64,000 nt of DNA from CAVSWT01 sp963775245 (GCA_963775245.1 CAVZID010000040.1:620001-684000), one strand, 5' to 3'. Numbered from the stretch's first letter, positions 53,670-61,998 are shown. A program made the numbers and translations. Notes: generated by a model not told the origin, from the letters alone.

Positions 53670-53765
53670 GCGCCCGTAGCTCAACTGGACAGAGCATTTG
53701 ACTTCGGATCAAAGGGTTGAGGGTTCTGCCAAAGGCATCCCTTTGGGAGAATCCTTCCGGGTGCA
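53670..53765 (+). pseudogene. tRNA-Arg(UCG)-like gene with a 22-bp insert in the T-loop
   Basis: Same cloverleaf as the intact gene at 53850, including the CTTCGGA anticodon loop, but 22 bp (53727-53748) separate TTC from GAAT in the T-loop. The acceptor stem still pairs fully, with a C at 72 and a G3-U70 wobble that is the usual identity mark of tRNA-Ala. The rest of the arms are intact, so it has not simply decayed. It is probably not a working tRNA unless the insert is removed from the RNA. Confidence 0.75.
53727..53748. repeat. 22-bp double-hairpin insert, tRNA copy 1
   Basis: Two tandem 11-bp units: TGCC-AAA-GGCA and TCCC-TTT-GGGA. Each has a 4-bp stem and 3-nt loop. Flanks are TTC and GAA, as for the related insert at 21790. 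Confidence 0.8.
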
Positions 53766-53849
53766 TCATTGTTACTTGTCTTTTTGTTTTAAAAGTCTTT
53801 CCCTTTTGGAAGGATTTAACATCGCTACTTTTTGGGATGTTTTTTTTAT

Positions 53850-53923
53850 GCGCCCGTAGCTCAACTGGATAGAGCATTTGACTTCGGATCAAAGGGTTGA
53901 GGGTTCGAATCCTTCCGGGCGTA
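53850..53923 (+). tRNA. tRNA-Arg (anticodon UCG)
   Basis: 74 nt. Acceptor GCGCCCG/CGGGCGT (G-U at the first pair), D-arm GCTC/GAGC, anticodon arm TTTGA-CTTCGGA-TCAAA giving UCG for CGA codons, T-arm GAGGG-TTCGAAT-CCTTC, discriminator A. CCA is not encoded. It is the only intact member of three related sequences in 330 bp. Confidence 0.92.
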
Positions 53924-53939
53924 CTTAATGATGTGTGCT

Positions 53940-53998
53940 ATCAAAGAGGTTGAGGGTTCTGCCATAGGCATCCCTTTGGGAGAATCCTTCCGGGCGTA
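53940..53998 (+). pseudogene. 3' half of the tRNA-Arg gene, also with the 22-bp insert
   Basis: It begins in the 3' side of the anticodon arm (ATCAAAG, then one extra A) and runs to the discriminator with the same downstream ACT as the intact gene. The T-loop carries the insert at 53960-53981, at the same point as copy 1. Confidence 0.75.
53960..53981. repeat. 22-bp double-hairpin insert, tRNA copy 3
   Basis: TGCC-ATA-GGCA and TCCC-TTT-GGGA. It differs from the insert in copy 1 by one base, in a loop, so pairing is kept. Confidence 0.8.
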
Positions 53999-54051
53999 CT
54001 AACTTAATTCAAACTTGTTTGCCAATCGGATCTTTTGCGGAATCCTGGAAA

Positions 54052-54129
54052 TGTCATTTCGACCAAAGGTAGAAATCCAAAAAATTATTGTAAAAAGATT
54101 TCTCACTCCAGGACTCCTTCGAAATGACA
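54052..54129. repeat. Imperfect palindrome TGTCATTTCGA...TCGAAATGACA
   Basis: 11-bp outer arms are exact complements. Inner parts GTAGAAATC and GATTTCTCAC also pair. The form TGTCATTTCGA...AGAAATC...GATTTCT...TCGAAATGACA is, from memory, a common intergenic repeat in Bacteroidota-group genomes. It separates the tRNA cluster from tadA. Confidence 0.7.
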
Positions 54130-54202
54130 GTTGCGCAACATACTCAATAGGTCGTTTTGAATTTACTAATATAATCCTATTTATTTTTTAATTACATAAC
54201 TG

Positions 54203-54670
54203 ATGTTCAAAGAAGAAACTTACAAATTCATGTTCGCTGCTTTGCAGGAAGCAGAAAAAGCATTTGAAGAAAATGAAATCCCAGTTGGCGCAGTTGTAGT
54301 CCATCAAAATAAAATAATTGGGAAAGGTTACAATCAGGTAGAAAAACTAAAAGATGCTACAGCACATGCCGAAATGATTGCAATTACTGCGGCTTCCAAT
54401 CATATAGGCAATTGGAATTTAAGTGAATGTGATATTTATGTAACTCTTGAACCCTGCATAATGTGTACTGGCGCTCTTTTAGCGAGCAGAATTCAGAATT
54501 TATATTTTGCAGCCTTTGACCCAAAGCTTGGCGCTTGTGGTTCTATTTATAATTTAGCTGAAGAGGGTAAATCAAATCATAGGATTAAAACATTTTCCGG
54601 AATTATGGCAGATGAAAGTAAGCACCTTTTAAAATTATTTTTTGCTAAACTTCGAAAAAATAATACTTAA
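54203..54670 (+). CDS. tadA: tRNA adenosine(34) deaminase
   Basis: 155 residues. The zinc site is complete: HAE at 55-57 and PCIMC at 84-88. NEIPVGAVVV and ASRIQNLYFAAFDPKLGACGS match TadA rather than cytidine deaminases. It converts A34 to inosine in tRNA-Arg(ACG). It lies about 200 bp after the tRNA-Arg cluster; this is probably chance, but the shared Arg theme is of note. Confidence 0.95.
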   Translation: MFKEETYKFMFAALQEAEKAFEENEIPVGAVVVHQNKIIGKGYNQVEKLKDATAHAEMIAITAASNHIGNWNLSECDIYVTLEPCIMCTGALLASRIQNLYFAAFDPKLGACGSIYNLAEEGKSNHRIKTFSGIMADESKHLLKLFFAKLRKNNT

Positions 54671-54741
54671 AAACTGAAGTTAAGCACAACCTAAATTTTA
54701 TATTGGCAATCTATTGAACCCTATAATGGTTCTACTATCTC

Positions 54742-54920
54742 TTTATCTCTGAATCCCCTGATTTCGACCGGGGTTATTTAGGTTAATCCCCTGGCGGGGA
54801 TACCGAATTTCTTAAGTTTTTCATGTGTGACATCACGAAGTGATGCAACTTGAATAACCTTGTGTGAAACGTAAGGAATAGAGAGCCTATAAAAATTTTA
54901 AGGAACTCCGATAGGAGTTC
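54742..54920. repeat. Cluster of short palindromes upstream of adk
   Basis: Clear units: AATCCCC/GGGGTT around 54753-54777, ATCCCC-TGGC-GGGGAT (54786-54801), CATCAC-GAA-GTGATG (54831-54845) and GAACTCC-GATA-GGAGTTC (54903-54920). They fill most of the 383-bp gap between tadA and adk. None has a T run. Confidence 0.65.
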
Positions 54921-55056
54921 AACTATTAAGTTGCGAACCTTCAATTAATGATTGAAATATTTATCTCAAAAATCACCAATTTGAATACAAACTTAAAACT
55001 CATCTTGATTAAAACAGTTTATATTAATAACTTGTGATCAAAAAAATGGAAGTTTG

Positions 55057-55731
55057 ATGCGTTTTATTCTATTCGGCGCACCGGGGGTTGGAAAAGGAAC
55101 TCAAGCAAAAATTCTTTCCGCAAAACTTGACATTCCACACATCTCTACCGGTGACATTTTGCGTGCAGCAGTAAAAAACAAAACTCCTCTAGGCCTCCAG
55201 GCAAAAAAAACAATCGATGCAGGCGAGCTTGTACACGATGATATTATGCTTGGAATTATTAGAGAGACACTCACAGATCACAAATGTAATCACGGCTTTA
55301 TTTTAGATGGATTCCCAAGGACAGTTACTCAAGCACAAGAACTTGATGTTTTGTTAAAGGAATTGAAAATACCGGATTTATATTTAATTATTTTAAAGGC
55401 AAATCCTAACGAAATTGTAAAAAGGCTTACAAACCGGAGAGCTTGTAAAGTTTGTCATAATATTTTTAATTACAACGATATTAAAGATAAAAAAGACTGT
55501 CCAAATTGTGGAGCAGAAAATAGTTTTTACCAAAGAGAAGATGATAAAGAAGAAGTTATTAAGAAAAGATTAAAAATATATGCTTCGGAAACCAGGCCAG
55601 TTGTTAAATTTTTCGAAGAGAGAAATAAAGTAGTTCGTATAAATGGATTACAATCAGTTGAACGTGTAACTGAAGATATTTTATCTACTTTGGAAGAAAA
55701 GTTGGGACATAAAATTATACTTTCTGCTTAA
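55057..55731 (+). CDS. adk: Adenylate kinase (zinc-LID type)
   Basis: 224 residues from the ATG at 55057; a TTG just before it would add one residue. The P-loop GAPGVGKGTQ, the DGFPRTVTQA motif and the LID are intact. The LID has four Cys (CKVCHN and CPNCG), which bind zinc. It interconverts ATP + AMP and 2 ADP. The tail overlaps the convergent ftsE tail by 17 bp. Confidence 0.96.
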   Translation: MRFILFGAPGVGKGTQAKILSAKLDIPHISTGDILRAAVKNKTPLGLQAKKTIDAGELVHDDIMLGIIRETLTDHKCNHGFILDGFPRTVTQAQELDVLLKELKIPDLYLIILKANPNEIVKRLTNRRACKVCHNIFNYNDIKDKKDCPNCGAENSFYQREDDKEEVIKKRLKIYASETRPVVKFFEERNKVVRINGLQSVERVTEDILSTLEEKLGHKIILSA

Positions 55732-56386
55732 GAACAGCTTTGAATGCTTTTCCGTCTTGTATTTTATAAATTTTTGCTTTGTAGCGTCTAACAATATCGT
55801 AATTATGAGTAGCAAATAAAATTGCTGTTCCCCGCAAATTAATTTTTAAAAGAATTTCTAAAATTTCTTTTGAAGTTTCAGGATCTAAATTTCCCGTTGG
55901 TTCATCAGCTAAAATTAAGACAGGTTCGTTTACCAAGGCTCTGGCAATTGCAACCCGTTGTTTTTCACCGCCTGAAAGTTCATCGGGCATACTTTTTTTC
56001 CGATGAACTAATCCAACATCTGTTAAAGCGTTTTCAACTCTTCTTTTTATTTCTTTAAATGGAACATTTAAAACCTCTAAAACAAATGCAATATTATCAA
56101 AAATGTTTCTATCATTTAACAGCTTAAAGTCCTGAAATACAATACCAAGTTTCCTTCTTAATTCAGGAAGCTCATTAGGTTTAATTGTTTTTGAATTATA
56201 TTTATCCACCTGCACATATCCCAAAGATGGCATAACGTTCATGTAAATCATTTGAAGCAAAGTACTTTTACCTGAACCGCTCTTCCCTATTAAAAAACAA
56301 AATTCGCCGGCATTTAATTCTAAATTTAAATTTGTAAAAACATTTTGAGTCGAATAGCTGAAATCAACATTATTAATTGACAACAT
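55715..56386 (-). CDS. ftsE: Cell-division ABC ATPase FtsE
   Basis: 223 residues. Walker A GKSGSGKST, the Q-loop QDFKLL, signature LSGGEKQRVAIARAL, Walker B VLILADEPTGNLDPE and the H-loop ATHNYD are all present. The short length and QDFKLL favour FtsE over other ABC ATPases. The FtsX partner is not beside it, which is common in this phylum. It follows a methyltransferase gene with a 5-bp gap. Confidence 0.88.
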   Translation of the reverse strand: MLSINNVDFSYSTQNVFTNLNLELNAGEFCFLIGKSGSGKSTLLQMIYMNVMPSLGYVQVDKYNSKTIKPNELPELRRKLGIVFQDFKLLNDRNIFDNIAFVLEVLNVPFKEIKRRVENALTDVGLVHRKKSMPDELSGGEKQRVAIARALVNEPVLILADEPTGNLDPETSKEILEILLKINLRGTAILFATHNYDIVRRYKAKIYKIQDGKAFKAVLKQKV

Positions 56387-56391
56387 ATTTT

Positions 56392-57126
56392 TTATTTCAC
56401 TTTTTTAATTACGAATTGAACTCTGTCCGAAACGCTTTTCCCATTATTAAAAGTAAAAGCTTCATAACAATTTACTACAAAGAAACCTGTTTGGTCAAGC
56501 AAATCAAAATAAGTTTCAAAAGGGTAAATTTTCTGTTTATGAACTTCCTTAAATATTTTTCCATCTTTATTAATTTCAAAACTGTTTTTGTGAATTCTTG
56601 TTTTTTCATTGTATTCACTTCTCTGTTCAAAATGGACTTTTTGAAATACGCCTTTCCTATGAGAATATCTTAAATGCTTATAGCTGTTTTTTTCAAGGCT
56701 TACATCAAATGTACAAATTCCGTCATTAGTTAAATATAGATTTATAACTTTAAATAATTTAACAAGTTCTTTCTCAGTTAAAATATAATTTATGCTATCA
56801 AAGGTAGAGTAAATTAATTTAAATTTAATTTTGAATGGTAAATCGATCATGCTGCAGCAAACTTTCGGAATATTTTTCTGCATTTTATGCTGCAGCATTC
56901 TAAGAGAAATGTCAGTTACTACAAGTTTTGGATAATGTTTAATAAAATATTTTGAGAAGTTACAATTCCCTGCTGCAAGTTCTAAAACATTTGAATTTGA
57001 TTTAATGTGTTTTTTAGTAATAGAGTAAATATAATCTGACCAGTATTTATAATCTACGCTTTTCATTAAGTAATCGTAAATGGAAGCGACTTCATTATAA
57101 ATTTTAGCTTGATGTTTACTTTGCAT
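56392..57126 (-). CDS. Class I SAM-dependent methyltransferase
   Basis: 244 residues. The SAM loop is VLELAAGNCNFSKYF near residue 45, followed by VVTDISLRML. The C-terminal half has the beta-rich extension (GKIFKEVHKQKIYPFETYF) seen in methyltransferases of the DUF/ubiE-like group. The substrate is unknown. It overlaps pdxA by 11 bp and precedes ftsE, so a pdxA-MTase-ftsE operon is likely. Confidence 0.85.
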   Translation of the reverse strand: MQSKHQAKIYNEVASIYDYLMKSVDYKYWSDYIYSITKKHIKSNSNVLELAAGNCNFSKYFIKHYPKLVVTDISLRMLQHKMQKNIPKVCCSMIDLPFKIKFKLIYSTFDSINYILTEKELVKLFKVINLYLTNDGICTFDVSLEKNSYKHLRYSHRKGVFQKVHFEQRSEYNEKTRIHKNSFEINKDGKIFKEVHKQKIYPFETYFDLLDQTGFFVVNCYEAFTFNNGKSVSDRVQFVIKKVK

Positions 57127-58129
57127 TCACAATTCTGTTTTTAACAATTTTATCTGCATAATGATATGCTTCTAATATACTGAATTCATCAGCTAAATTT
57201 TTGCCGGCAATATCAAATGCAGTCCCATGATCCGGAGATGTCCTCACGATTGGAAGTCCTGCAGTAAAATTTACTCCGGAAGAAAAATTAATCATTTTAA
57301 ATGGAATTAAAACCTGGTCGTGATACATTCCAACAACTATATTAAAATTTTTATAGGAATGATTTGCAAAAAAAGCATCGGGAACAAATGGGCCTTTAAT
57401 GTTAATAATATTTTTAAATTGATTAATTACAGGTGAGATAATTTCATTTTCTTCATTTCCAATTAAACCATTTTCCCCGGCATGAGGATTTAAACCCAAC
57501 ACCGCTATTGAAGGATTTAATATATTTAAATCATTTTTAAGTGAATTAATTATTACTTCTAATTTATTTATTAGAATTTCTTTTTTAAGCAATGATGAAA
57601 TATTTTTTACCGGGTCATGAATCGTTATTAAAGCAGCATTCATCTTTTTTGAAAGAAACATCATTACAAAATCAAATTTACTTCCTGGTTTTAATTTTTC
57701 TCTGCACCATTCAGCATACATTTCCGTATGCCCCGGGAAATTTATTCCGGCAAGATTTATACTTGTTTTGGAAATTGGAGCAGTTATAACCGCATCTGCC
57801 TTATTACTAATTAATAATTCAAAAGATAGCCTGATAGAATTAAAAGCAGTTAAACCGGCTTCTAAATTAGGTTCTCGCCATTTTTGCTTAACATCTTTTA
57901 ATGTAAGAATAACAACTTTATTTTTGTAATTTATGTTTTCTATGGAATCTGAATACGAATAATCGAAAGTAGGTTTTGTAATTATTGAAATTCTCTTAAA
58001 GATATTTTGAGGGCAGATAAATATAAATTGATTTCTGCTCCTCCCCTTTGTTATCCTGTTTAATGTTTTAATAACTATTTCAGGGCCAATCCCATTAATA
58101 TCACCACAAGTAAAAACAAATCTTCTCAT
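57116..58129 (-). CDS. pdxA: 4-hydroxythreonine-4-phosphate dehydrogenase
   Basis: 337 residues. GDINGIGPEIVIKTL at the start, GHTEMYAEW (metal-binding His), GLNPHAGENG (His), MYHDQVLIPFK (His) and RTSPDHGTAFDIAGK all match PdxA. It catalyses an oxidative step in pyridoxal phosphate synthesis. It lies 3 bp after the GWxTD gene. Confidence 0.95.
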   Translation of the reverse strand: MRRFVFTCGDINGIGPEIVIKTLNRITKGRSRNQFIFICPQNIFKRISIITKPTFDYSYSDSIENINYKNKVVILTLKDVKQKWREPNLEAGLTAFNSIRLSFELLISNKADAVITAPISKTSINLAGINFPGHTEMYAEWCREKLKPGSKFDFVMMFLSKKMNAALITIHDPVKNISSLLKKEILINKLEVIINSLKNDLNILNPSIAVLGLNPHAGENGLIGNEENEIISPVINQFKNIINIKGPFVPDAFFANHSYKNFNIVVGMYHDQVLIPFKMINFSSGVNFTAGLPIVRTSPDHGTAFDIAGKNLADEFSILEAYHYADKIVKNRIVNAK

Positions 58130-58132
58130 GAA

Positions 58133-59416
58133 CTAAATTTCTTCCAATGAAAAATTCCCGGTACCGGTCTGATCAGTGAAAACGAATTTTCGTTTGGGAT
58201 TTTCGTAAAACCAGGTTTCAACTATTTTCCCTTTATCATTTGAATATCTATCTATCTTCTGCGGTTTTCCAAATTGAATAAATATTCTTCCTCTATCCGT
58301 ATTAACACCGCTCTTCCCGGTTATTGTTGAAAAATTTTTTGCGGCGTAATCAACTCTTGAATAATATTCTTTCATCAAAGGATTATAAGCAGTATGTGGA
58401 GTAGGATCATTTTTTGACCAATATTTGAAAAGAGCTTTTGGATAATCTTCATCTTTTTCATCAAGCATACTGTCAATAACTTGCTCATTATCAGCATACT
58501 TTAACGCTTTTATAGCATATTCAGGATCCATTAGTGATGCAGGCTTGATAAACCATCTTACATTTAAATTAAATATTTTTTTTGCCTTGATATCATTACC
58601 GTTAGAAATAATTAAAGTCAAATCACCTTCATATAACTTTTTACTAAAATCTTTAAGAATGAAATTTTTTGTTTGATAATTATTCTCGGAATTATGTAAG
58701 GTTATTATATCGTTATTATAATTAAGTGAAAGTGAAGAAATAAAATATTGACTAATATCATTAGTTGAAACAGTATCTTTATTATTAAGCATAACAACAT
58801 GTAATTTTGATATCGTTGTATCAGTTACAGGAATAATTATATCATAGTCATTTTCATTAAAAGGAATGCTTCCTCCAAAGTTTGTTAATTCATATTCATT
58901 TTTCCCATCATTTAAAACTTGTTTTGAATTTACAATTACGGGGTGGTTAAAATTCTTGGAAGAAAATTTATCAGGATACAATGATATTTCATGCGACTTC
59001 ATTTCGATATTTGAATTTATATCTGTAAAGACAGGAATTATATTATATCTCCCCTTTTTAATTTTGAATTTAATTAATCCTTGTGCATAAAGATTATCGC
59101 TGTTTGTTTCTTCAAAAGAATTAACTTTAATTCTTTTTTCATCAAGCTGCCTCGCTACAAAATTGGAATTTGTATCTTCTACTTCAACAGAAATACTATA
59201 ACCCGCCTTATAAACATTATTATCTTTTTCGAAAACAATTCTGTTATAAGGTATTCTATAAGAGAAATAAACATCATAAAGAGAATCCGAAGGAAGTATA
59301 TTTATTTCAGGATAAAAAGCTTGAAACGGATTGTTTTGAAATTTTCGATAGTTTCTTTGTCCAAAGGCGAGTGAAGAGAAGATAACAACAAAAACTATTA
59401 AAGTAATTTTTCTCAT
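58133..59416 (-). CDS. GWxTD-domain secreted protein
   Basis: 427 residues with a signal peptide (ITLIVFVVIFSSLAFG). The N-terminal 250 residues are a beta-rich region. The C-terminal about 130 residues fit the GWxTD domain, here with YWSKNDPTPHTAYNPLMKEYYSRVDYAAKNF and DRGRIFIQFGKPQKID. Such proteins occur in Bacteroidota/Chlorobi-group and Acidobacteria genomes; the function is unknown. It leads the pdxA operon. Confidence 0.9.
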   Translation of the reverse strand: MRKITLIVFVVIFSSLAFGQRNYRKFQNNPFQAFYPEINILPSDSLYDVYFSYRIPYNRIVFEKDNNVYKAGYSISVEVEDTNSNFVARQLDEKRIKVNSFEETNSDNLYAQGLIKFKIKKGRYNIIPVFTDINSNIEMKSHEISLYPDKFSSKNFNHPVIVNSKQVLNDGKNEYELTNFGGSIPFNENDYDIIIPVTDTTISKLHVVMLNNKDTVSTNDISQYFISSLSLNYNNDIITLHNSENNYQTKNFILKDFSKKLYEGDLTLIISNGNDIKAKKIFNLNVRWFIKPASLMDPEYAIKALKYADNEQVIDSMLDEKDEDYPKALFKYWSKNDPTPHTAYNPLMKEYYSRVDYAAKNFSTITGKSGVNTDRGRIFIQFGKPQKIDRYSNDKGKIVETWFYENPKRKFVFTDQTGTGNFSLEEI

Positions 59417-59989
59417 ATTTTTTGAAGGTAAAGATTATGTATTTCAATTACTTATGCAAGGTTAAAAATATGTAATAAAACCTTAAAAATAATTATCTCA
59501 ATATGGAATTAATTTATTAAAAATTTTTGAATATTTAGTTCTTTAAAAATCTAATTATGTCATTCAACTATAAAATTCTATCTTAAAAGAATAATTAAAT
59601 AATTGAAGAAAATATTTTAGAAATTTATGAGCTAATTTTAGTAGAAAATACGCATTTAATTAAATAAGTATAATATTTTGTATTAAAATAAAACATATCC
59701 CAAATATTGATTAGGAATTTAGTTATATTTAATGCGATTTCAGCAAAATATTGCTGATTTTGTATATTAATTACTGGCATGATTAATAATTCATATTTAT
59801 TTAAAAATATGATAGATATTATAAATTTTTTTTAGTATGTTCTGAATAATCGTTAGGGCGTTCAACCAAAGGGCAAATACATTTAGGACATTGATTTTCC
59901 CATATTTTATTTCAGAAATTTATAAATTTTTATCTATTAACTGTAGGCAAAAAATTTAATTAAAAATAGATATAGAAAATGTTTGTGCT
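59417..59989. other. Long AT-rich gap between divergent genes
   Basis: 573 bp between the GWxTD gene and the sigma-54 activator. It should hold both promoters. I see no repeat, no RNA gene and no -24/-12 match. Confidence 0.5.
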
Positions 59990-61390
59990 ATGTTAGGGAA
60001 AATTTTAGTCGTTGAGGACGATGCTCAATTCAGTGAGTATCTAAAAATAACTCTTCAAAAAATAACTAAAAAAATATTTTTTGCATCTAATGGGAATGAT
60101 GCACTTGATATTTTTCATAAAGAACATCCGGATCTTGTAATAACTGATATTAGACTACCCGACATTTCTGGAATCGAAATTCTAACAAAAGTGAAACAGT
60201 TTGATTTTTCTACTCAAGTAATTGTTATGACTGCTTATGCTGATATGAGCAATATTATTCAATCAATGCAGAATAATGCCTATGATATTATAGTAAAACC
60301 TTTTGATATTGATAGATTTACCATGGCTGTTAAACATGCTTTGGATAATAAGAGGCTTGATAGTAAACAAAATATAACTATCGATGAAAATTTATATCAA
60401 ACAAATGCTGAAGCAGTTTTGGTTGGCAATAGCCCCATTGTTTACGATTTATATAGAAAGATTGGTAGAGTATCTACAAATAAAGTAAGTGTTTTAGTTC
60501 AAGGTGAAAGTGGTACCGGGAAAGAATTAGTTACCAGGATTATACACAATTCAGGAGTAACAAAAAACAAACCTTTTATTGCAGTAAACTGCTCAGCGCT
60601 TTCAGAAACCTTACTTGAGAGTGAACTGTTTGGCCATGTTAAAGGTTCTTTTACAGGCGCTACCAGAGATAAGAAAGGAAAATTCGAATTAGCGGAAGAT
60701 GGTACAATTTTTTTAGATGAAATTTCAGAAATCTCAAATAACCTGCAAGTAAAATTATTACGTGTAATTCAGGAAAAAGAATTTGAAAAAGTAGGTGGAG
60801 AAAAAATCATCCCTATGAAAGCAAGACTTGTTGTTGCAACTAATAGAAATCTTGCAAACCTTGTGAAAATAGGAAAATTTAGAGAAGATTTATTTTATAG
60901 ATTAAAAGTATTTTCAATCGATATTCCTCCATTAAGAGAACGTAAAAGTGATTTACCTGCCCTAGTCGTTTACTTCATTAAGAAAATAAATAACGAGTTA
61001 AATAAAAACGTTAATATTATTCCATATGATGTTATGGAACTTCTTCAGAATTATGATTGGATCGGAAACATTCGAGAATTGGAAAATACATTAATGCAGG
61101 CTGTAATTTTAGCAAAAGGAAATGTATTAGAAAAAGATTTTATATTACTGGGAAGTATTGATCATCATGCCAATAATGGTTATTCAAATGATGACAAAAA
61201 ATTAAGTTTAGCAGAAATAGAAAAAAATCATATTAGAATAGTCCTAGATGAAGTTAACTGGGATAAAAAAGAAGCCTGCAAAATTTTGGGGATAGCAAAA
61301 ACAACTCTTTATAATAAACTTGATACTTATGATATAAAAAAGGTTCTGGAGATAATTATAATGTTAAGTATTTCATTTTTTGGATTTTAA
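59990..61390 (+). CDS. NtrC/PilR-type sigma-54 response regulator
   Basis: 466 residues. The receiver (about 1-120) has EDDAQF, phospho-Asp in VITDIRLPDISG and VKPFD. The AAA+ domain (about 145-380) has GESGTGKELV, the sigma-54 loop in the form GSFTGAT, GTIFLDEI and RLKVF. The Fis-type DNA-binding domain is at the C-terminus (LDEVNWDKKEACKILGIAKTTLYNKL), with an extra hydrophobic tail. The loop is usually GAFTGA. Two sigma-54 promoters lie just downstream, in front of the CheW-like and pilin-like genes. Confidence 0.93.
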   Translation: MLGKILVVEDDAQFSEYLKITLQKITKKIFFASNGNDALDIFHKEHPDLVITDIRLPDISGIEILTKVKQFDFSTQVIVMTAYADMSNIIQSMQNNAYDIIVKPFDIDRFTMAVKHALDNKRLDSKQNITIDENLYQTNAEAVLVGNSPIVYDLYRKIGRVSTNKVSVLVQGESGTGKELVTRIIHNSGVTKNKPFIAVNCSALSETLLESELFGHVKGSFTGATRDKKGKFELAEDGTIFLDEISEISNNLQVKLLRVIQEKEFEKVGGEKIIPMKARLVVATNRNLANLVKIGKFREDLFYRLKVFSIDIPPLRERKSDLPALVVYFIKKINNELNKNVNIIPYDVMELLQNYDWIGNIRELENTLMQAVILAKGNVLEKDFILLGSIDHHANNGYSNDDKKLSLAEIEKNHIRIVLDEVNWDKKEACKILGIAKTTLYNKLDTYDIKKVLEIIIMLSISFFGF

Positions 61391-61466
61391 AATTTGAAAT
61401 ATGGACTTATCAAGTTTAACCTTCTTCAATTTGTGTTAAAATATTCTAAATAGTAATTTTTCTACA

Positions 61467-61481
61467 TGGCATCTTACTTGC
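61467..61481 (+). promoter_or_regulatory. Sigma-54 promoter before the CheW-like gene
   Basis: TGGCATCTTACTTGC matches the -24/-12 consensus TGGCAC-N5-TTGC in both boxes with exact spacing. It ends about 28 bp before the ATG at 61510, which is close; the transcript leader would be short. Confidence 0.7.
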
Positions 61482-61509
61482 CTATTCATAAGTAAAAAAA
61501 ATATTGCTT

Positions 61510-61998
61510 ATGAAAATTTCTCAACTTATTGAAGTAATCCCGGGAATAATTATTTTCAAAATTTCTGAAATGGAATTTTGCATCAACGTAAATGATGTTC
61601 ATTTAATTAAAAGAATAGAAGAGTCTGATCAATTTGAGGTTTATGATTCTAATGATATTTCTTACATAAAAATTTATAATATTAACATCCCTATTGTCGA
61701 CATTTCAAATTTCTTCCAACCTAATAACAATTACGTAAATAAGCGTAAAATAGTTCTTATAATTAAGCATCATAGTGAAAATGATAAACAAGAAAAGACG
61801 TTTGGAATTTTAGTTGATGAAGTAGTAGAAATTATAAGTGCAGACAAATCAGAAAATAATTATTTGCTGCAATTTAATCCTTCAAATGAAAATCCTTTTG
61901 TGAGTGGTGCTATATTTTGGGGAGAAAGAAAAATTCTACTCCCCAATTATTCTAAAATAGCTTCTACTATTTTTCTGAAGGAAATAAAAGTACAGTAA
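61510..61998 (+). CDS. CheW-like domain protein
   Basis: 162 residues from the ATG at 61510; a TTG at 61504 is an alternative and no strong ribosome site decides. The CheW fold is shown by IIIFKISEMEFCINVNDVHLI, IKIYNINIPIVDIS and TFGILVDEVVEIISADK. CheW proteins bridge receptors and CheA-type kinases. No CheA or receptor is nearby, so it may serve a pilus chemosensory system encoded elsewhere. Confidence 0.8.
   Translation: MKISQLIEVIPGIIIFKISEMEFCINVNDVHLIKRIEESDQFEVYDSNDISYIKIYNINIPIVDISNFFQPNNNYVNKRKIVLIIKHHSENDKQEKTFGILVDEVVEIISADKSENNYLLQFNPSNENPFVSGAIFWGERKILLPNYSKIASTIFLKEIKVQ

Noticed and set aside
53371..53892. Minus-strand frames across the tRNA cluster
   Set aside because: They are antisense to tRNA-Arg sequences and carry no family motif.
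53850..53998. attL/attR pair bounding an integrated island
   Set aside because: The intact tRNA and the 3' fragment are only 17 bp apart, so no island lies between them, and no integrase is visible.
59417..59989. A riboswitch or small RNA in the long AT-rich gap
   Set aside because: No conserved motif or stable stem could be seen by eye.
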